The notes beneath the pieces are model-generated. The model made no database searches, was not told the DNA's origin, and saw only the letters and a list, made by a program, of their open reading frames with translations. A program made the position numbers and the translations under genes. Shown here one piece after another: positions 62,214 through 64,000 of a DNA stretch of 64,000 nucleotides (position 1 is the stretch's first letter; the number at the start of each line of letters is the position of its first letter). Origin of the DNA: Salsipaludibacter sp963735045 (GTDB lineage Bacteria > Actinomycetota > Nitriliruptoria > Nitriliruptorales > Nitriliruptoraceae); contig CAVTIZ010000003.1 in assembly GCA_963735045.1 (NCBI GenBank), forward strand, positions 682,001 to 746,000. Direction: 5' to 3'.

Positions 62214-62242
62214 TTGCACATCCCGCGGCCATGAGTGATACT
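62214..62242 (+). promoter_or_regulatory. putative rpsO promoter
   Basis: TTGCAC (62214-62219), a 17-bp gap and GATACT (62237-62242) are promoter-like. A hairpin at 62247-62267 would begin at the transcript 5' end. The remaining leader to rpsO (62268-62430) shows nothing specific. The gap from the DUF2007 start to rpsO is 312 bp. Confidence 0.6.
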
Positions 62243-62246
62243 GGAC

Positions 62247-62267
62247 GTGGCCTGAGAGACAGGCCAC
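62247..62267 (+). promoter_or_regulatory. 5'-end hairpin of the rpsO transcript
   Basis: GTGGCCTG (62247-62254) pairs perfectly with CAGGCCAC (62260-62267) around the loop AGAGA. It starts 5 bp after the proposed -10, so it would form the very 5' end of the mRNA, a position known to shield transcripts from 5'-dependent decay. Confidence 0.5.
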
Positions 62268-62430
62268 CATTTCGCCGTGCCCGCTCGGGCGTCGGGGTCA
62301 CGTCGCACACCACCCGCAGGTCTTCGCGGGTCCGGTCGTGCCGACGACCGTCACGGTCAGACCCCCGGATCGGTCCCCATGGATGGGTCGACCGATGCCC
62401 GGCTCGGCAGGACGAGCAAGGAGACGAACG

Positions 62431-62703
62431 TTGGCAGTCGACCTTCCCGACGACAAGCAGGCCATCATCGAGCGCTTCGCCACCCACGAGGGTGACACGG
62501 GCTCGCCGGAGGTCCAGGTCGCGATCATGACGCAACGGATCAGCCACCTGACCGGCCACCTGCAGGACCACAACGGTGATCACCATTCCCGTCGTGGGCT
62601 CCTGAAGCTGGTGGGCAAGCGGCGGCGGCTGCTGAACTACCTGTCCGACAAGGACATCGAGCGCTACCGCGCGCTCATCGCGGAGCTGGAACTGCGCCGC
62701 TGA
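62431..62703 (+). CDS. rpsO: 30S ribosomal protein S15 (TTG start)
   Basis: The 90-aa S15 binds the 16S central domain. Motifs are TGSPEVQVAIMTQRI, LTGHLQDHNGDHHSRRGLL and KRRRLLNYL. The start codon is TTG, supported by AAGGAG seven bases upstream and by family length; no ATG or GTG nearby fits. It precedes pnp, the conserved rpsO-pnp pair. Confidence 0.95.
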   Translation: MAVDLPDDKQAIIERFATHEGDTGSPEVQVAIMTQRISHLTGHLQDHNGDHHSRRGLLKLVGKRRRLLNYLSDKDIERYRALIAELELRR

Positions 62704-62837
62704 GACCCGGGCCGGGCACGCACGACGCGTGGCCGGCTCGACTCGCAGCACCTGACAATCGCCGCGCGTCCCGACGCGGGACGGCGGCACCACTGCACCA
62801 CGGCACGACCCTCCCACGCACGTGCGACGCGATCGGA

Positions 62838-62922
62838 CGTCAGTGGCGGGGACTCGACAGGTTCGACACCACGTCCACCACACGTTCGCGGTGATCGTCG
62901 GAGCGAGTCCCCACCACTGATG
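62838..62922 (+). promoter_or_regulatory. long stem-loop in the pnp leader (candidate RNase III site)
   Basis: Bases 62838-62856 pair with 62904-62922 over 19 positions with one C-A mismatch and one G-U, enclosing a 47-nt loop. It lies in the 347-bp rpsO-pnp gap, about 130 nt before the pnp start. In E. coli and Streptomyces a stem at this position is cut by RNase III and mediates PNPase autoregulation. The rest of 62704-63050 shows no other clear element. Confidence 0.65.
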
Positions 62923-63050
62923 GCCCGGTCACTGCCACGGGCGACCCGGACACTGCCGCTCCCCGCGACCTCGACGGTCGCGTCGGGGTGGCCCCGGTGG
63001 GCGCCGACGGTCGTGGTGCTCCACGCAGCACAGACATCAAGGAGGCACCT

Positions 63051-64000
63051 GTGGGTGCACTCGGAATCCATGAACACACCGTCGACATCGACGGCAAGGA
63101 ACTCACCTTCGAAGCGGGCCTGCTGGCCCAGCAGGCAGGTGGGTCCGTCGTCTCCGGCATCGGGGACACCAAGGTCCTGACGACCACCACGGCGTCCAGC
63201 CAGGTCAAGGACTTCCTGCCCTTCTTCCCCCTCACCATCGAGGTGGAGGAGCGCATGTACGCCAACGGCAAGATCCCCGGGTCGTTCTTCAAGCGTGAGG
63301 GTCGTCCCAGCGAGAACGCCATCCTGGTGTGCCGCCTGACCGACCGCCCGCTGCGCCCGACCTTCACCGAGGGCCTGCGCAACGAGGTCCAGGTCGTCAA
63401 CACCATCATCCAGACCACCCAGGAAGACCCCTACGACGTCGTGGCGATGAACGGGTCGTCGCTGGCGACGATGCTGTCGGGTCTGCCGTTCGACGGCCCG
63501 GTCGGGTCCGTGCGCTACGCGTTGTTGCGTGACGGTTCGTGGGTCGCCTTCCCGACCTTCGAAGAGCTCGAGGAGGACGTCGTCTTCCAGATGGTCATCG
63601 CCGGTCGTGTCATCGACGGCGAGGTCGCGATCCTGATGATCGAGGCCGAGGCCACCGAGGACGCCGTCACCAAGATCGAGATGGGCGCCCCGAAGCCGAC
63701 CGAGGAACTCATCGGTGAGGCCATCGAGGACGTCAAGCCGATCATCCGCCAGCTGTGCGAGGCCCAGCAGGCCTTCGTCGACCAGGTCGGCCGCCGCGAG
63801 CTGCGCGAGCTGCCGCTGTTCCCGAACCACTCCGACGAGGCCTACGAGGCCGTGTCGAAGCTGGCGATGGACCGCGTGACCGAGGTCTACGCCGACGAGG
63901 ACTCCAGCAAGGAAGCCAAGGACGACGCCCTGGCCGTCATCCGTGACGAGGTCGTCGACTCCTACGTCGCCGACCTTGGTGCCAATGCCGATGGGGGGGC
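63051..64000 (+). CDS. pnp: polyribonucleotide nucleotidyltransferase, N-terminal part (3' truncated by window)
   Basis: PNPase is a phosphorolytic 3'-5' exoribonuclease that also adds tails in actinobacteria. The visible 316 residues cover the first RNase PH-like domain (DTKVLTTTTASSQVKDFLPF, VEERMYANGKIPGSFFKREG, NAILVCRLTDRPLRP) and the start of the helical domain. The GTG start has AAGGAGG five bases upstream. The gene continues beyond the right edge. Confidence 0.95.
   Translation, partial: MGALGIHEHTVDIDGKELTFEAGLLAQQAGGSVVSGIGDTKVLTTTTASSQVKDFLPFFPLTIEVEERMYANGKIPGSFFKREGRPSENAILVCRLTDRPLRPTFTEGLRNEVQVVNTIIQTTQEDPYDVVAMNGSSLATMLSGLPFDGPVGSVRYALLRDGSWVAFPTFEELEEDVVFQMVIAGRVIDGEVAILMIEAEATEDAVTKIEMGAPKPTEELIGEAIEDVKPIIRQLCEAQQAFVDQVGRRELRELPLFPNHSDEAYEAVSKLAMDRVTEVYADEDSSKEAKDDALAVIRDEVVDSYVADLGANADGG

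Overview
The window is chromosomal DNA of a very GC-rich bacterium (third codon positions are almost all G or C, and GTG starts are frequent). Gene order and marker families place it in the Actinomycetota: a SepIVA-type coiled-coil gene follows coaD, a DUF2469 gene lies between rnhB and yraN, there is an F420-type LLM oxidoreductase, and ribosomal proteins carry acidic tails. A deep lineage such as Nitriliruptoria (Euzebya-like) is my guess; the sequence alone does not prove it.

Layout. (1) 1-13200: end of rsmD, coaD, sepIVA, yceD (DUF177), rpmF, rnc, a decayed mutM-like gene and smc, interrupted by a minus-strand metabolic block (two acyl-CoA dehydrogenases, a DJ-1/PfpI protein, a class III aminotransferase). 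(2) 13300-20960: ftsY, ffh, rpsP-khpA-rimM-trmD and rplS, with two membrane proteins of unknown function. (3) 21000-34000: lepB-rnhB, DUF2469, yraN-comM-dprA and a LytM-like protein. Inserted here are a methyltransferase diverging from a LuxR/ATPase regulator, an aldo/keto reductase, a tiny membrane protein and a flippase-like protein. (4) 34000-44000: an NT5C-like phosphatase, rpsB-tsf, a palindromic repeat array, pyrH-frr-cdsA-rlmN-dxr-rseP. (5) 44000-49800: AHSA1-ArsR pair, ABC-F ATPase, ispG and an orphan ABC ATPase. (6) 50000-64000: rimP-nusA-ylxR-infB, then DUF503-rbfA-truB-ribF, rpsO and the start of pnp, interrupted by LtrA, an LLM oxidoreductase, a class V aminotransferase and a DUF2007 gene.

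Most plus-strand genes form the conserved actinobacterial superoperon for translation, RNA maturation, protein export (FtsY/Ffh/LepB) and isoprenoid/phospholipid precursors (Dxr, IspG, CdsA). Many neighbours overlap by ATGA or GTGA, which suggests translational coupling. Accessory genes are mostly on the minus strand or at operon breaks.

The most unusual content is not protein coding. Several 3' flanks (after mutM-like, DUF2469, tsf and ispG) hold nested palindromes and tandem repeats that look like genome-specific mosaic hairpin elements. Other regulatory-looking features are a six-half-site GCACGG array upstream of the LuxR-type gene, 5'-leader hairpins on ribosomal-protein transcripts, and a 19-bp stem in the pnp leader that fits an RNase III target. 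Protein oddities include a mutM-family protein that has lost its catalytic proline and all four zinc cysteines, an M50 protease with a large inserted helical segment, a signal peptidase with a 315-residue disordered N-terminus, and an ABC ATPase with a non-canonical H-loop.
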